Positions 62,344 to 64,000 of a stretch of 64,000 nt of DNA are shown one piece after another. Location of the stretch: positions 1,696,584 to 1,760,583 of the forward strand of contig CP133159.1 in NCBI GenBank assembly GCA_030913385.1. Direction: 5' to 3'. Source of the DNA: Cytophagaceae bacterium ABcell3 (lineage in GTDB: Bacteria; Bacteroidota; Bacteroidia; Cytophagales; Cytophagaceae). Position numbers and translations under genes: made by a program. The notes beneath the pieces are model-generated. The model saw only the letters and a program-made list of their open reading frames with translations, had not been told where the DNA came from and did not search any database. Within the stretch, counting starts at the first letter, position 1, and the number at the start of each line of letters is the position of its first letter.

Positions 62344-63842
62344 TTATATGTTCGCTGGTTTTAAAAAGCGGACTCCATGTGCCTTTATAGGTATTTCTAC
62401 CATGCCATTGTTGCTTTTGAGATCCTCTCTATGGAGAATGTCCGCATAATGGCTTGATGCTTCAATTTTGATGCTTGCTGGTTGTTCACCGAAATTGACC
62501 ATTACGATAATTTCTTCATCTCCTTTCGCTCTGATATACGAAACGATTGATTTTGGTCCAGAAACTTCAAATTCTTTTAGTTCTCCACCTCTTTAGGATG
62601 GGTGGGCTTTTCTTAGAGAAATAAGGGTCTGGTAGAATTCATAAAGGGAAGTGTCACCTTGTGTCCTGATTTTTTTATTCCTTTCAAAGGTGGCTGCCCC
62701 GTCATAAGGGTGGATGTCTACACCGATTTCCTGTCCATTGTATAACATAGGCATCCCCGGCAAAGAGAAAATTAACGCTGCTGCCATTTTGGTTTTTGCT
62801 GCACCATGCTGCTCTATAAACCGCGCATGGTCGTTGTTTTCTATAAATCTAAGTTTTCTGTGAGGGTACTGGCTTGAGAATATAGAGTTTTTAAATATAT
62901 GAGCAGCTTTTTCAGGGTCGGGGTTGTTGAAGATGGTTGTTCCACTGGCGTAATCATACTCCCACACCCATTGCGAGACCCAATTCGTGTCGGCGGTCCA
63001 GTCGTAGGCTGCATCAAAACCAGCTTGGTAAATACCGAGATCTGCACCCTTGGCTTCTGCCAGTAGGAGCAGGTCGGGGTTTAGCTTTTTAAGTTCCTGG
63101 TTCATGGTTTTGATAAAATCAGGATTCCTCGCCAGAACACCCCAAATAGCATCAAAGCGGTAGCCGTCTATATCGTATTTGTTGACCCAGTGCTTCAAAT
63201 GGTTTAATATCCAGTATTGTACTTTGGGATTGTCATAGTTTAGGTTTACCAGGTCTTCCCAAAAGTAGACAATGAACCCGGCTTTGGTCTTTTTGTAAAA
63301 GGAAGCATAGGGCTTGCTGTCTTTGCGCTGTTGGTAGTAGTCGTAATAGCGGGATTTGGACCCTTTTTTAATGCAATGTTGTGCATAAGGGTGGTATATC
63401 GATGTGTGGTTTATTACTACATCAAGCATGACTTTCATGTCCAGTGCTTTGGCTTGGCAATGAGCGATTTTAAGCTCTTTTTGTTCCCTAGCTCCGGGTT
63501 GATTTTGGAATAGTCTATTATGTCATAACCTTGGTCCAGTGTGTGGGAGTGGAAGATGGGCTGCAGCAGCAACGTGTTAACGCCCAATGTCTTCAATTCC
63601 GGCAACCTGTTTGCAATATCCTCAAGTTTACCTTCTTGGACAAAGTTGAAAGGGGTGATTGGGTAAATGATCGCATCTTTCATCCATGCGGGTTCCCCAA
63701 GTGAGTCTCGTACGGCTAAGTTCTCTGTGTCTAATGAAAGGAAGGGGGTGCCAGTAGAAACCATTGGGAAAAAGCTTATGAAAAGGACTACTTTAATTAT
63801 GCAGCTAATTCTTGTTAGTATTGAAAGAGGGGGTAATTTCAT
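62344..63842 (-). pseudogene. Alpha-amylase-family (GH13) gene broken by a frameshift and a stop
   Basis: Reading from 63842, a signal peptide (VVLFISFFPMVSTG) and the start of a GH13 barrel run to SLIAKPKHWT and stop at 63435. A one-base deletion near 63445 (GCCAAGCCAAAG for GCCAAAGCCAAAG) causes this; the next frame continues DVVINHTSIYHPYAQ, GYRFDAIWG, LLLAEAKGAD and FIENNDHARF, which are regions I-IV with the catalytic Asp, Glu and Asp. A TAA at 62593-62595 then cuts the frame, but the same frame goes on for 83 more codons to LKPANI at 62346. Original role: a secreted maltodextrin or cyclodextrin hydrolase-type enzyme. Confidence 0.85.
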
Positions 63843-63910
63843 GGCAGAGTTTGTTAGACCACTTTTCTGCTATAAATGTTGCACGCTGAAAAAAGGTTCT
63901 ATAACAAATA

Positions 63911-63940
63911 AAAAAAGGCAGGATTTGCGCCCTGCCTTTT
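63911..63940 (-). terminator. Terminator for the gene entering from the right edge
   Basis: Arms AAAAGGCAGG and CCTGCCTTTT with an eight-base loop; on the reverse strand it is followed by T-rich sequence. It lies just after the stop at 63947-63949. Confidence 0.8.
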
Positions 63941-63946
63941 CGGTAA

Positions 63947-64000
63947 CTATGTCAACCTCCTGTGCCTAGAGGTGATGTCAGGAAACTTCATTCCGAAATT
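63947..64000 (-). CDS. C-terminal end of an unidentified gene (partial)
   Basis: The reverse frame entering at the window edge reads NFGMKFPDITSRHRRLT and stops at 63947-63949, 6 bp before a good terminator. The position fits a real gene end. The family cannot be told from 17 residues. Confidence 0.45.
   Translation of the reverse strand, partial: NFGMKFPDITSRHRRLT

Overview
The window is chromosomal DNA from a member of the Bacteroidota, most likely a Cytophagales-type bacterium. This rests on a T9SS C-terminal sorting domain on a secreted M43 protease, promoter boxes of the TAnnTTTG / TTTG type, weak Shine-Dalgarno use, a ComEC without a C-terminal hydrolase domain, and two-ORF ISAon1-like and IS4-type insertion sequences. 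No species is claimed.

Region by region. (1) 1-11138 is a surface polysaccharide cluster: the end of a probable UDP-GlcNAc 2-epimerase, a flippase, four glycosyltransferases, two SAM methyltransferases, an AsnB-type amidotransferase, and an opposed polytopic membrane protein that may be the polymerase. (2) 11141-24627 is mostly housekeeping: an Lrp/AsnC regulator, a TPR protein, an M42 peptidase, hpt, adk, obg, grpE-dnaJ, an enoyl-CoA hydratase, comEC, the M43 protease, a PhoH ATPase and a SAM hydrolase. (3) A tRNA-Leu(CAA) follows, then a DUF1761-like protein, an AraC regulator and a TolC / RND / adaptor / DoxX operon (26445-32574). (4) 32640-38642 is an insertion hotspot. An ISL3/ISAon1-type IS with an 8-bp target duplication lies just upstream of a serine hydrolase. 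An IS4-type IS with a 10-bp target duplication splits a 155-codon membrane protein gene whose frame is restored exactly when the IS is removed. (5) 39027-49084 holds a PhzF-like protein, a Nudix hydrolase, CbpA-like DnaJ, a cNMP-domain protein, an eIF1/SUI1-like protein, a double universal stress protein with a histone-H1-like tail, kdsB, NfeD, a DUF4905-like protein and a LysM/RlpA-like protein. (6) 49222-54120 is the most accessory-looking stretch: a RibD-like deaminase fused to a GHKL-type ATPase and a winged helix, a two-TM protein, a NYN-LOTUS protein, a nucleotidyltransferase and a DUF1360-like protein. (7) 54283-60060 holds a TIGR02757 protein, a porin behind a striking four-repeat 11-bp array that looks like a Pho box, a YebC protein, a PRC-barrel protein, a DinB-like protein and gap. 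(8) 60186-64000 holds two identical tRNA-Glu genes, a gene-free 1.3-kb region built from a 612-bp-period duplication, msrB, an alpha-amylase-family pseudogene with two lesions, and the end of an unidentified gene.

The best leads for something new are the deaminase-ATPase fusion, the four-repeat operator, the short palindromic element dispersed between genes, the duplicated structured region next to the tRNA-Glu pair, and the lysine-rich tail on the stress protein. No CRISPR array, prophage or rRNA operon was seen. All functional calls come from reading motifs; no search was run.
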